NCBI RefSeq assembly: GCF_028610705.1
Contig: NZ_JAQQWT010000001.1
Span: 248,001 to 312,000 of the forward strand
Direction: 5' to 3'
Origin: Halalkalibacter alkalisediminis
GTDB lineage: Bacteria > Bacillota > Bacilli > Bacillales > Bacillaceae_D
DNA length: 64,000 nucleotides
Positions 32,901 to 41,278 of this stretch are shown here, piece by piece. Made by a program: the position numbers and the translations under genes. Within the stretch, counting starts at the first letter, position 1. Every line of letters starts with the position of its first letter. A model generated the notes under the pieces. That model worked only from the letters and a program-made list of their open reading frames with translations, was not told the DNA's origin and did not search any database.

Positions 32901-33641
32901 ATGAACTTTACATTTCGAACAGATATAGGGAGAGTTCGTTCTCATAATGAGGACAGTGGCGGTGTATTTAAAAATCAAATTGGGATACTAGCTGTTGTAG
33001 CAGATGGAATGGGTGGACATCGTGCTGGAGATGTTGCAAGTGCGATGTCGACGGATTATTTTCGTCAACAATGGGAGCAAGAAAAAAAGATCGGTTCTGT
33101 AGTTGAAGCAGAGAAATGGTTAGCTGATCATTTTGAGAAATTAAATAGTGAGTTATACGTACACGCAAAGCAACATGAAGAATGCTATGGAATGGGAACG
33201 ACTTTAGTCGTCGCACTTTGTACAGAAGAATTCATTTCTATTGCACATATAGGAGATAGCCGTGCTTATATTTTTAATGAATTTGGTTTCCATTTAAAAA
33301 CAAATGATCATTCTCTTGTACAAGAACTTGTTCGCAACGGTCAAATCTCAGAAGAAGAAGCAGAGCATCATCCAAGAAGAAATGTACTTTTACGAGCATT
33401 GGGGACTGAAAAGGATATTAAAATGGATGTGACAACTTTACAAGTTGAGGAGGACCAATTACTTTTATTGTGTTCTGATGGTTTAACGAATAAATTATCA
33501 ACGGAAGATCTTAAATGGCAATTAGAGAAAGACGTTTCCTTATCTGAAAGAGCAGAAGGGTTAATTAAATTGGCGAATGAGCGTGGTGGAGAGGATAACA
33601 TTACAGTAGCGATTGTTCATTTCGGAGGACTTGAACAATGA
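32901..33641 (+). CDS. prpC: PP2C-type protein phosphatase
   Basis: This 246-residue metal-dependent phosphatase removes phosphate from Ser/Thr residues and is the partner of PrkC. PP2C motifs run in order: RSHNED near residue 13, VADGMGGHRAGDVAS near 33, IGDSRAY near 116, CSDGLTNKL near 190, GGEDNITV near 230. The ATG at 32901 was chosen. A GTG immediately before it is possible, and AGGTGA lies 10 bases upstream. The prkC start overlaps its stop as ATGA. Confidence 0.95.
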   Translation: MNFTFRTDIGRVRSHNEDSGGVFKNQIGILAVVADGMGGHRAGDVASAMSTDYFRQQWEQEKKIGSVVEAEKWLADHFEKLNSELYVHAKQHEECYGMGTTLVVALCTEEFISIAHIGDSRAYIFNEFGFHLKTNDHSLVQELVRNGQISEEEAEHHPRRNVLLRALGTEKDIKMDVTTLQVEEDQLLLLCSDGLTNKLSTEDLKWQLEKDVSLSERAEGLIKLANERGGEDNITVAIVHFGGLEQ

Positions 33642-35629
33642 TTGGGCAGCGCATAAGTGGTCGTTATCAAGTCCTCGAAACCATTGGCGGCGGTGGCATG
33701 GCTAATGTTTACAAAGCGCTCGATGTCATTTTAGATCGACATGTTGCCGTAAAGGTCCTACAACCCCAGTTTTCAGATGATGAGCAATTTATCAAGCGAT
33801 TTAGAAGAGAAGCTCAAGCGGCAACAAGTTTAGCGCATCCAAATATTGTGAGTATCTATGATGTTGGTGAAGAGGGTAATACTTATTACATAGTGATGGA
33901 ATATGTGGAAGGTCAGACGCTAAAAGAATTGATTCAATCGAGTGGACCTATTCCTGTAGAAGACTGTATCGATTATATGGAACAGATGCTTGCCGCACTG
34001 GAGCATTCTCATGCTAATCACATTATTCATCGTGATATTAAACCTCATAATATTTTGATAAGCCGTGAAGGTGTTCTGAAAATTACTGATTTTGGTATTG
34101 CTCGCGCGATATCAGCTGCAACCATAACTCATACCAATTCGGTTATGGGCTCTGTTCACTATTTATCTCCTGAACAAGCTCGTGGAGGTCACGTTACCTA
34201 TAAATCAGATATTTACTCTTTAGGAATTGTTTTTTATGAAATGGTGACAGGAGTTCTTCCTTTCTCTGGTGATACAGCTGTATCAATTGCGATTAAACAT
34301 CTTCAAAACGATGTACCTTCGGCGAAGGAACTGATCCCTACATTACCACAAAGTATAGAAAACATCATACGTAAAGCAACCGTTAAAGACCCTACTAAGC
34401 GTTATGGAACTGTTCAAGAAATGGAAGAGGACGTCATCACGGCTTTAAATCCGGAACGAAGAAATGAAGCTCCTTTTACTTTTCATGAAGACGAAGAAGC
34501 GACGAAAGCCATTCCGATTATAAGGGACCATGATCGAGTTGACTTAGATAAAACAGTTGAAATTCCAACAACCAAGAATGCCGTAGTCAATTCTTCTCCG
34601 CCTCCAGAAGAGAATAATAAAAAAGAAAAAACAAAGAAAAAAGGAAAAAAGAAAAAATGGGTTCTGAACCTATTGCTAATTACCATTTTCTTTTTTGGAG
34701 CCGTTATTACTGCTTTTGCTTTGTTACCTAGCCTATTTCATGTTAATGAAGTAGTCGTTCCAAATGTTGTAGAATTGCCATTTGATGAAGCTGAAGCGAT
34801 CTTGCAACAAGAAGGTTTAACGGTTGAGCGTGAGGACGTTAAAGACGAGAATGTTCCAAAGGATCACGTCGTTAGACAAAACCCTTTTCCAGACTCAACC
34901 GTAAAAGAGAATGCAGTCATTCGATTATTTGTAAGTTTGGGTAAGGAAAAAATGGAACTAGATGACTATGTAGGAATGCCTGTTCAAGAAGCAGAAACGA
35001 TGTTAACGCGACTCGGTTTTTCTGTTGAAACAACGGAAAGGTCTACAGATGCACAAACTCCAGGTATTGTCTTAGTGCAAGATCCAAAAGAGGGTACAAC
35101 AGTAGTTGCAGATGAAACGACGGTGTATTTAACCTATAGTGTTGCTGGTCAAATTCGATTAAATAACCTTGAAAATCAAGAAGAATCAACCGTACGTAAT
35201 TATTTAAATGATGTTGGTTTAATCGCACGTTTTGATAGTGAACATTCAAATTCAGTCGCAACTGGTCGTGTTATTTCACAATCACCAAGTCCATTTACGA
35301 TGTTAAATAAAGGGGATGAAGTAAGAGTGGTTCTGTCTAAAGGGCCAGAGCCAGACCTAGAACCTGAGCCAGACCCTACGCGTGTGTTTCAAATAAATCA
35401 GCCAGTTGGTGTTTCGGATGAGGATCGTGAAGCAGGTAAGTCCTTTAATATTCGAATCCTTTATCGAGATGCAACAACCGGTGGAGAGAAACAAGTGTTA
35501 ATTGATGAAACGATTGAGGAGACAAAAGAATATTCTTTTGAGCTTCGAGTAAGTCGTTCTCAAAGTGGCTTATTTGAAGTATATGTAAATGATGAAATGA
35601 TTAAGCAATCAAAAGAATATGAATATTAA
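33638..35629 (+). CDS. prkC: Ser/Thr protein kinase with PASTA domains
   Basis: This 663-residue membrane kinase senses cell-wall muropeptides. The cytoplasmic kinase domain has IGGGGMANVYKA (residues 16-27), Lys39, HRDIKPHN with catalytic Asp133, and DFG with Asp151. A very basic linker (KKEKTKKKGKKKKW) precedes one membrane helix near 346-366. Three PASTA repeats (VVVPNVVELPFDEAEAIL, YVGMPVQEAETML, then a weaker third) and an Ig-like C-terminal domain lie outside. B. subtilis PrkC promotes spore germination. It is coupled to prpC and precedes rsgA. Confidence 0.96.
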   Translation: MIGQRISGRYQVLETIGGGGMANVYKALDVILDRHVAVKVLQPQFSDDEQFIKRFRREAQAATSLAHPNIVSIYDVGEEGNTYYIVMEYVEGQTLKELIQSSGPIPVEDCIDYMEQMLAALEHSHANHIIHRDIKPHNILISREGVLKITDFGIARAISAATITHTNSVMGSVHYLSPEQARGGHVTYKSDIYSLGIVFYEMVTGVLPFSGDTAVSIAIKHLQNDVPSAKELIPTLPQSIENIIRKATVKDPTKRYGTVQEMEEDVITALNPERRNEAPFTFHEDEEATKAIPIIRDHDRVDLDKTVEIPTTKNAVVNSSPPPEENNKKEKTKKKGKKKKWVLNLLLITIFFFGAVITAFALLPSLFHVNEVVVPNVVELPFDEAEAILQQEGLTVEREDVKDENVPKDHVVRQNPFPDSTVKENAVIRLFVSLGKEKMELDDYVGMPVQEAETMLTRLGFSVETTERSTDAQTPGIVLVQDPKEGTTVVADETTVYLTYSVAGQIRLNNLENQEESTVRNYLNDVGLIARFDSEHSNSVATGRVISQSPSPFTMLNKGDEVRVVLSKGPEPDLEPEPDPTRVFQINQPVGVSDEDREAGKSFNIRILYRDATTGGEKQVLIDETIEETKEYSFELRVSRSQSGLFEVYVNDEMIKQSKEYEY

Positions 35630-35638
35630 ACTTTAGGA

Positions 35639-35670
35639 TGACAAGGGTTATTTATAAATCACCCTTGTTG
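35639..35670 (+). terminator. Possible terminator of prkC
   Basis: ACAAGGGT and ACCCTTGT form a perfect stem with an 11-base loop. The downstream T content is low (TGTCTGC), so it may be weak. Confidence 0.55.
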
Positions 35671-35695
35671 TCTGCAATCAAGTAGGAGGTTTTGA

Positions 35696-36580
35696 ATGGC
35701 AACAGGAATGATCGTAAAAGCATTAAGTGGTTTTTATTATGTTCAGACTGAAGATGGAGTGTTTCAATGCCGTGGGAGAGGGAATTTTCGCAAAAGACAA
35801 ATAAAACCATTAGTTGGGGATGAAGTGCAATTTGAAGCGGAAAATAAAACAGATGGCTATATCCTCGATGTCTTTGAACGTAAGAATGAACTGATACGGC
35901 CACCAATCGCCAATGTTGATCAAGCTCTACTTGTTTTTTCTGCTTTAGAGCCTGACTTTAGTCCTTTACTTCTCGATCGTTTTTTAGTACATATTGAGGG
36001 TAATGGTCTAAAGGCTGTTATTATTATTAGTAAAGTGGATTTGCTTACACAAACATCGTTGGAAGAAATAGTTATCCATAAAAAGCTGTATGAAAAAATA
36101 GGTTACACGGTGTTATTAACTTCAACATCGAACAGTAATGGAATAGAAGAAATTATTCCGCACTTAAGAGGAAAAGTAAGTGTGGTCGCAGGCCAATCGG
36201 GTGTCGGAAAATCTTCATTATTGAATAGCTTAAAACCCGAGTTAAATATTGAGACAAATGCGATTTCGACCCATTTGGGAAGAGGAAAACATACAACTAG
36301 ACATGTCGAGTTGCTGCAGATAGGTGATGGACTCGTAGCTGATACACCTGGTTTTAGTTCGCTTGATTTTGTCGACTTAGAAGCAGAGGATCTATCAAAT
36401 TGTTTTCCTGAAATGGCTCACCTTTCATCAGATTGTAAATTTAGAGGATGCACACACACATCAGAACCGAAATGTGCAGTGAAAGCAGCTTTAGAACAAG
36501 GTGAAGTGAGTGAGTCTAGAATGAAGCATTATATGCAGTTCTTAGATGAAATTAAAAGTCAAAAAAGGAGATATGACTAA
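35696..36580 (+). CDS. rsgA: Small ribosomal subunit biogenesis GTPase
   Basis: This 294-residue circularly permuted GTPase helps mature the 30S subunit (RsgA; CpgA/YloQ in B. subtilis). An N-terminal OB fold covers about residues 1-65. G4 (SKVDL) comes before G1 [14 protein letters not shown] near 165 and G3 DTPGFSS near 217. The zinc motif is [14 protein letters not shown] near 248. AGGAGG precedes the ATG. The rpe start lies within its stop codon. Confidence 0.96.
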   Translation: MATGMIVKALSGFYYVQTEDGVFQCRGRGNFRKRQIKPLVGDEVQFEAENKTDGYILDVFERKNELIRPPIANVDQALLVFSALEPDFSPLLLDRFLVHIEGNGLKAVIIISKVDLLTQTSLEEIVIHKKLYEKIGYTVLLTSTSNSNGIEEIIPHLRGKVSVVAGQSGVGKSSLLNSLKPELNIETNAISTHLGRGKHTTRHVELLQIGDGLVADTPGFSSLDFVDLEAEDLSNCFPEMAHLSSDCKFRGCTHTSEPKCAVKAALEQGEVSESRMKHYMQFLDEIKSQKRRYD

Positions 36581-37224
36581 TGATTAAAATTGCGCCCTCT
36601 ATTCTTTCGGCTGATTTTTCTAAGCTAGGAGAGGATATTAAAGAGGTGGAGTTAGCTGGAGCTGATTATATTCATGTTGATGTGATGGATGGTCATTTCG
36701 TTCCTAATATTACGATTGGGCCACTCGTTGTTGAAGCAATACGCCCAATCACAACTCTACCTTTAGATGTTCATCTTATGATTGAGAATCCGGATACCTA
36801 CATTCCACACTTTGCTAAAGCCGGTGCCGATATTATTTCTGTTCATGTAGAAGCATGTCGCCATCTACATCGTACGATTCACCTTATTAAAGACCAAGGT
36901 GTAAAAGCAGGAGTGGTATTAAATCCAGCAACTCCTGTAGAGGTAATTGAGACTATTATTGAAGACATTGATTTAGTTTTATTAATGACGGTAAATCCTG
37001 GATTTGGCGGTCAACGTTTCATTGATTCGGTTTTAACTAAAATTGAGAAAGTTTCTGCACTTGTGCGCAGCCGTGGTCTATCTGTTGAGATTGAGGTTGA
37101 TGGTGGTGTAAACAAGGTGACGGCAAAGAAATGCATCGAAGCTGGAGCAAATGTTCTGGTTGCGGGCTCAGCGATCTATAACGAGGTTGATCGTAGCTTG
37201 GCCATAAAAAATATTAGAGGATAA
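36580..37224 (+). CDS. rpe: Ribulose-phosphate 3-epimerase
   Basis: This 214-residue TIM-barrel enzyme interconverts ribulose 5-phosphate and xylulose 5-phosphate. Conserved stretches are [13 protein letters not shown] (residues 5-17), [13 protein letters not shown] near 32, VNPGFGGQ near 140 and EVDGGVN near 172, which bring the metal ligands and catalytic aspartates. It starts at the last base of the rsgA stop. In B. subtilis thiN follows; here a large hairpin and a 381-base gap lead to spoVM. Confidence 0.97.
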   Translation: MIKIAPSILSADFSKLGEDIKEVELAGADYIHVDVMDGHFVPNITIGPLVVEAIRPITTLPLDVHLMIENPDTYIPHFAKAGADIISVHVEACRHLHRTIHLIKDQGVKAGVVLNPATPVEVIETIIEDIDLVLLMTVNPGFGGQRFIDSVLTKIEKVSALVRSRGLSVEIEVDGGVNKVTAKKCIEAGANVLVAGSAIYNEVDRSLAIKNIRG

Positions 37225-37605
37225 TGATGAACGACATGCGAAGCTACTGAGAAGGTGGAAATTTGACCTTTTCAATAGACTTAAGGTGCATGTTGTTTTT
37301 TTTATTAGCGATGAACATTCTTTTTAATTAGACATATATTGAGGTATAGGGCATAAGCATAATGATAGAGAGAAAAGGATAAGTTGCTCAATGTTCTAAT
37401 TGATATGGCGAGCCTAAAAAAAACAGGAATAGTTTGTCGTATCTGCATATATTAATTTAAGAGCAATTATTTTTATCCTTATCATGATTCTTGTCTGAAC
37501 AAATGGCTTGAAGGATAGGGGCGACTTCGCTTCACGTCCTATGGTCGTGAGTTAAGTTTCTTGAATAATATCCCCGTGGGCTATTCACGTTGAGGAGGAG
37601 GAGCT
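37225..37605. other. Intergenic region between rpe and spoVM
   Basis: This 381-base gap begins with a composite terminator (37231-37303). The remainder is AT-rich with several imperfect inverted repeats, for example CGTGA near 37547 with TCACG near 37586. No thiN or other gene is present. A SigE promoter for spoVM is expected from B. subtilis, but I could not pick one convincingly. GGAGGAGGAG before spoVM is a very strong ribosome site. Confidence 0.6.
37231..37303 (+). terminator. Composite two-level terminator after rpe
   Basis: Outer arms ACGACATGC (37231-37239) and GCATGTTGT (37288-37296, one G-T pair) enclose an inner hairpin GAGAAGGT (37249-37256) with ACCTTTTC (37266-37273). A run of T follows. 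The inner hairpin resembles the AAAAAGGT/ACCTTTTT hairpins near 29272 and 29424. Confidence 0.8.
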
Positions 37606-37686
37606 ATGAAATTCTACACGATCAAGCTACCTAAATTTTTAGGTGGGTTTGTCAGAGCAGTATTGAACTCATTCAAAAAAGGGTAA
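37606..37686 (+). CDS. spoVM: Stage V sporulation protein M
   Basis: This 26-residue peptide begins MKFYTIKLPKFLGGFVRAVL, essentially the known SpoVM sequence. It is an amphipathic helix that recognises the convex curved forespore membrane and recruits SpoIVA for spore coat assembly. The ATG follows GGAGGAGGAG. A terminator shared with rpmB follows immediately. It shows the organism belongs to an endospore-forming lineage. Confidence 0.97.
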   Translation: MKFYTIKLPKFLGGFVRAVLNSFKKG

Positions 37687-37690
37687 ACAA

Positions 37691-37717
37691 AAAAGCACCG
37701 TATAACGGTGCTTTTTT
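37691..37717 (+). terminator. Bidirectional terminator between spoVM and rpmB
   Basis: AAAAGCACCGT pairs with ACGGTGCTTTT around a short loop, with A-tract and T-tract on the two sides. It can serve spoVM on the plus strand and rpmB on the minus strand. Confidence 0.9.
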
Positions 37718-37721
37718 GTAC

Positions 37722-37749
37722 AGTAATGAAAGCGGGAGCTTTCATTACT
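37722..37749 (-). terminator. Second hairpin past rpmB
   Basis: AGTAATGAAAGC and GCTTTCATTACT form a perfect 12-base stem with a four-base loop, ten bases past the rpmB stop on the minus strand. No T-run follows directly, so it may protect the 3' end rather than terminate alone. Confidence 0.6.
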
Positions 37750-37758
37750 CAATCAACA

Positions 37759-37947
37759 TTAAACGCGTTCCACTTTACCAGACTTAAGTGCGCGAGTAGA
37801 AACGTATACACGTTTTGGCTTACCGTCTACTAAAATACGTACCTTTTGTACGTTAGCACCCCAACGGCGCTTCGTTTTATTAAGTGCGTGAGAGCGCTTG
37901 TTTCCAGTACGAGCAGTTTTACCTGTAATATAACATTTACGTGCCAT
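37759..37947 (-). CDS. rpmB: 50S ribosomal protein L28
   Basis: This 62-residue ribosomal protein begins [16 protein letters not shown] and has the basic [11 protein letters not shown] core. The start is the ATG at 37947, about eight bases after AAGGAGG on the minus strand; an in-frame GTG three codons earlier overlaps that ribosome site. The gene is on the strand opposite its neighbours, as in B. subtilis, between spoVM and yloU. Only one cysteine is seen, so this is not the zinc-ribbon form. Confidence 0.97.
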   Translation of the reverse strand: MARKCYITGKTARTGNKRSHALNKTKRRWGANVQKVRILVDGKPKRVYVSTRALKSGKVERV

Positions 37948-37995
37948 TATATGCACCTCCTTATTCCCAATACAGACCTTAAATCATACTTGAAT

Positions 37996-38024
37996 ATAGT
38001 AGCATAGCACTTGGTATAATGCAA
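37996..38024 (-). promoter_or_regulatory. SigA promoter of rpmB
   Basis: On the minus strand TTGCAT (38024-38019) and TACTAT (38001-37996) are separated by 17 bases, about 50 bases before the start codon. Confidence 0.7.
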
Positions 38025-38057
38025 TAGCTTCGTAGAAACTTTATCAAGTAAAGTTGC

Positions 38058-38119
38058 TTGACAGCAATTGAAAGGGTGTTCTAATTCGAATACGCTTTTA
38101 AATTCAGCTATAGTATAGT
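38058..38119 (+). promoter_or_regulatory. Possible promoter region of yloU-fakA
   Basis: A perfect TTGACA at 38058-38063 has CTAATT 17 bases later. TTGAAA at 38068-38073 has TACGCT after 17 bases. Overlapping TATAGT boxes lie at 38109-38119. Which pair is used cannot be decided by eye. Confidence 0.4.
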
Positions 38120-38166
38120 AAAATGGCGTTAATGAATCAAGTTTTGTCTTCAGAGGAGGAATGGAA

Positions 38167-38529
38167 ATGTCAATTGAAATGAAAACTCAATTAGGGACTG
38201 TAGATGTTTCAAAGGATGTTGTTGCGACAATTGCTGGGGGTGCAGCGATTGATTGTTATGGAATCGTCGGTATGGCATCGCAAAAGCAACTGAAAGATGG
38301 CCTTAGCGATTTGCTTGGAAAAGAGAATTTCCGACGTGGCGTAGTCATTCGAGAAGATGAAGAGCAAATTCATATTGATATGTACATAATTGTTAGTTAC
38401 GGTACAAAAATTTCTGAGGTGGCTTACAATGTGCAAACAAAAGTTAAATATCAACTAGAACAAATGTTAGGGCTTGATGTTGATTCCGTGAACATCTTTG
38501 TTCAAGGTGTCCGCGTCACGAACCCGTAA
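38167..38529 (+). CDS. yloU: Asp23/Gls24 family protein
   Basis: This 120-residue Asp23/Gls24 (DUF322) protein begins MSIEMKTQLGTVDVSKDVVATIAGGAA and contains GIVGMAS near residue 36 and VNIFVQGVRV at the end. Its biochemical role is unclear. In staphylococci Asp23 is a membrane-anchored stress protein, while the yloU-yloV pair is conserved in Firmicutes. The ATG at 38167 lies eight bases after GAGGAGG; the ATG two codons earlier is too close. Confidence 0.92.
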   Translation: MSIEMKTQLGTVDVSKDVVATIAGGAAIDCYGIVGMASQKQLKDGLSDLLGKENFRRGVVIREDEEQIHIDMYIIVSYGTKISEVAYNVQTKVKYQLEQMLGLDVDSVNIFVQGVRVTNP

Positions 38530-38552
38530 GCGCTAGTTAGGAGGAAATGTTC

Positions 38553-40238
38553 GTGGCAAAACAAATTGAGGGTAAGAAGCTCGCTTACATGTTTATAGAG
38601 GGAGCTGCCAATTTATCAAAGCACGTTAAGGTGGTCGATGCATTAAATGTATTCCCTGTCCCCGACGGAGATACAGGAACGAATATGAATTTGTCGATTA
38701 CTTCAGGTGTGAAAGAAGTAAAACAAAATATCAAAGACGATGCAAGCTTCGTAGCTGAAGCTTTCGCAAAAGGATTGTTGATGGGAGCTAGAGGAAACTC
38801 AGGTGTCATCCTTTCCCAATTATTTAGAGGGTTCTCTAAACAAGTGGAAGGAAAAAATGAAATTTCGGCTACGGATCTAGCGCAGGCTTTTGAACGCGGG
38901 GTAGAAACGGCTTATAAAGCTGTAATGAAGCCTGTTGAAGGAACCATTCTTACAGTTGCAAAAGACGCTGCGAAACATTCTCTAAAAACAGCGAAAAAAC
39001 ACGATGATGTTATTTATGTACTTGAAGAAACGTTGAGAGAAGCTAAGGCTTCCTTGAAACGTACTCCAGATCTATTACCTGTTTTAAAAGAAGTAGGTGT
39101 AGTAGATTCAGGTGGTCAAGGGCTTGTATACATTTATGAAGGGTTTCTTGCTGCCCTAAAAGGAGAAAAATTGCCTGATACGCTAGAATCAGATGAAATG
39201 ACAATGGACAATCTCGTTAAGGTTGAACATCATAATGCTCAGAGTCATATGGCAACTGAGGATATTGAGTTTGGTTTTTGTACAGAGGTAATGGTTCGTA
39301 TTCAAAAGGAAAAGGTGAGAAACAATCCTTATGATGAGGGCGCATTCAGACAAGAACTAAGTGAAATTGGTGACTCTCTTTTAGTGGTCTCAGACGAGGA
39401 TTTGATTAAAGTACATATTCATGCTGAGCAACCAGGTGAAGTTCTAACAAAAGCACAACGCTTTGGAGAATTAATTAATATTAAGATAGAAAATATGCGT
39501 GAACAGCATACTCATCTCCTTGATGAGACGAAGGAAGCATATGGACAAGTAGACAATCAGGAACCTGCTGTTAAAGAAAAGAGCGAGTTCGGAATTGTAA
39601 CGGTCGCAATGGGGGATGGAATTGCAAAGCTGTTTAAAGGTCTAGGTGCTGGTGTCGTGATTGAAGGTGGACAAACGATGAATCCAAGTACGGAAGACAT
39701 TGTGAACGCAATAGAGGAAGTTCATGCAGAGAAAGTGATTATACTTCCAAATAACGGGAATATTATTATGGCAGCAGAACAGGCTGCACAAGTTGTTGGA
39801 GATAAAGCTGTTGTCGTTCCTTCTAAAACGGTTCCACAAGGTTTAGCTGCATTATTGTCGTTTAACCCAACTCAAGGACTTGACGTGAATGCAGGAATGA
39901 TGAAAGATGCTTTGACTACAGTTCAGTCTGGGCAAGTAACCTTCGCAGTTCGTGATACGAATATTGATGGTATAGATATTAAGAAGAATGATTTTATGGG
40001 TATTTCTGAAAAGAAAATTGTCAGCTCTGGTGCCGAGATATTAGAAGTAACTAAATCACTTCTATCACAAATGCTTGATGAGGATAGCGAAATGGTAACA
40101 CTCTTACAAGGGGAAGATGTTACGAATGAGCAAACAGAATTGCTTGTTTCATTCTTAGAACAAGAATATCCAGATGTTGAAGTGGATGTACAGTTAGGAA
40201 ATCAGCCACTTTACTCGTATATTATTTCAGTTGAGTAA
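38553..40238 (+). CDS. fakA: Fatty acid kinase A (DAK2/DhaL-type)
   Basis: This 562-residue protein (YloV) has an N-terminal DhaL-like nucleotide domain with PVPDGDTGTNM near residue 36 and GARGNSGVI near 76, then a middle domain and a DegV-like C-terminal domain. FakA phosphorylates fatty acids held by FakB proteins, feeding exogenous acids into phospholipid synthesis. The start is probably the GTG at 38553, which lies eight bases after AGGAGG; the ATG two codons earlier is too near. A degV gene follows at once, supporting the FakA-FakB reading. Confidence 0.92.
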   Translation: MAKQIEGKKLAYMFIEGAANLSKHVKVVDALNVFPVPDGDTGTNMNLSITSGVKEVKQNIKDDASFVAEAFAKGLLMGARGNSGVILSQLFRGFSKQVEGKNEISATDLAQAFERGVETAYKAVMKPVEGTILTVAKDAAKHSLKTAKKHDDVIYVLEETLREAKASLKRTPDLLPVLKEVGVVDSGGQGLVYIYEGFLAALKGEKLPDTLESDEMTMDNLVKVEHHNAQSHMATEDIEFGFCTEVMVRIQKEKVRNNPYDEGAFRQELSEIGDSLLVVSDEDLIKVHIHAEQPGEVLTKAQRFGELINIKIENMREQHTHLLDETKEAYGQVDNQEPAVKEKSEFGIVTVAMGDGIAKLFKGLGAGVVIEGGQTMNPSTEDIVNAIEEVHAEKVIILPNNGNIIMAAEQAAQVVGDKAVVVPSKTVPQGLAALLSFNPTQGLDVNAGMMKDALTTVQSGQVTFAVRDTNIDGIDIKKNDFMGISEKKIVSSGAEILEVTKSLLSQMLDEDSEMVTLLQGEDVTNEQTELLVSFLEQEYPDVEVDVQLGNQPLYSYIISVE

Positions 40239-40264
40239 AGAGTCGAGTAAAAGGAGTGGTCTAA

Positions 40265-41119
40265 TTGTCAAAAGTACAAATTGTAACAGACAGTACAGCT
40301 GATATCCCTGCCGAACTTGTTGAGCAATTAGGGATCACGGTTGTTCCTTTAAATGTTATTTTCTCAGACGATGAAATCTATGAAGATGGTGTAACGTTAA
40401 CTTCAGATCAGTTTTATAAAAAAGTCGAGGAAACCAAAGTAATTCCTTCAACCTCACAACCGACTCCTTATCAATTCGAGGAAGTATACCGTTCATTATT
40501 GGGTAATGAGGACAATAAGGTTTTATCTATTCACTTATCTTCTAAGTTAAGTGGCACGTTTCAAGCAGCCACAATTGCTAAGCAATCAATAGGTGAAGAG
40601 AATGCTATTTATGTAGTTGATTCTAAACGAGCTTCTTACGCAATAGGCATTATGGTTGTCGAGATTGCTAAATTAGCTAAAGAAGGAAAGTCATTTGAAG
40701 AATGTAAAGCTAGGTTGGATGAATTACTTTCAACTACGACTGTGTTCTTCATGGTTGATACATTAGAATACCTTCAAAAGAATGGTCGTATAGGAAAAGC
40801 TTCAGCGATTTTTGGTTCCATGCTTAAAATTAAACCGATTTTATCTTTGTCTAAGGAAGGGGAGGTATTCCCTTTTGAGAAGCAAAGAGGGCAGAAGAAA
40901 GCATTGAATCGAATGATTGAGCTACTAATAGAACAATATGGATCAGAACCTGTGCATGTTGGGATTACACATGCAGTGAATGAAGCATTAGCGAATGAGA
41001 TGATAAATCGTATTAAAGGTGAATTTGACGTTAAAAGTGACGTCGTTTCCTCTATTGGTGCGGTCATTGGAGCACATGTAGGACCGGGTACGATTTCTAT
41101 TGCCATGACTAAAGCTTAA
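40265..41119 (+). CDS. DegV family fatty-acid-binding protein (FakB-like)
   Basis: This 284-residue DegV protein has IVTDSTADIP (residues 5-14), STSQPTPYQFEEVY near 60, SSKLSGT near 92 and the C-terminal GAVIGAHVGPGT. DegV proteins bind a fatty acid and present it to FakA. Placement 26 bases after fakA makes it the likely FakB of this kinase. B. subtilis has no degV gene at this point. The start is a TTG seven bases after AAGGAG. A large hairpin terminator follows. Confidence 0.9.
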   Translation: MSKVQIVTDSTADIPAELVEQLGITVVPLNVIFSDDEIYEDGVTLTSDQFYKKVEETKVIPSTSQPTPYQFEEVYRSLLGNEDNKVLSIHLSSKLSGTFQAATIAKQSIGEENAIYVVDSKRASYAIGIMVVEIAKLAKEGKSFEECKARLDELLSTTTVFFMVDTLEYLQKNGRIGKASAIFGSMLKIKPILSLSKEGEVFPFEKQRGQKKALNRMIELLIEQYGSEPVHVGITHAVNEALANEMINRIKGEFDVKSDVVSSIGAVIGAHVGPGTISIAMTKA

Positions 41120-41127
41120 AAAAATGT

Positions 41128-41253
41128 GAGGGTGACTCAGTAAGAAAGTCTTAGACCTCTAGTGTGCGGTATAAAAAGTAAAAGCCCTGCTTTTTCTTCA
41201 TTATATTGTTAGCTAGGATAAGTCCTGAGACTTATGAGTCACCCTCCTTTTTT
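41128..41253 (+). terminator. Large composite hairpin ending the fakA-degV unit
   Basis: The outer stem GAGGGTGACTCA (41128-41139) with TGAGTCACCCTC (41235-41246) is a perfect 12 base pairs and is followed by CTTTTTT. Inside, AAGTCTTAGAC (41146-41156) pairs with GTCCTGAGACTT (41222-41233), and AAAAGC (41180-41185) pairs with GCTTTT. About 120 bases are folded, far more than a simple terminator needs. Confidence 0.8.
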
Positions 41254-41278
41254 ACGAGATAAGATAGGAGGTTAGCTG

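Noticed and set aside
37440-37605. A SigE promoter for spoVM
   Set aside because: ATA-rich candidates such as GCATATATT exist, but none has a matching -10 at the proper distance, so no call was made.
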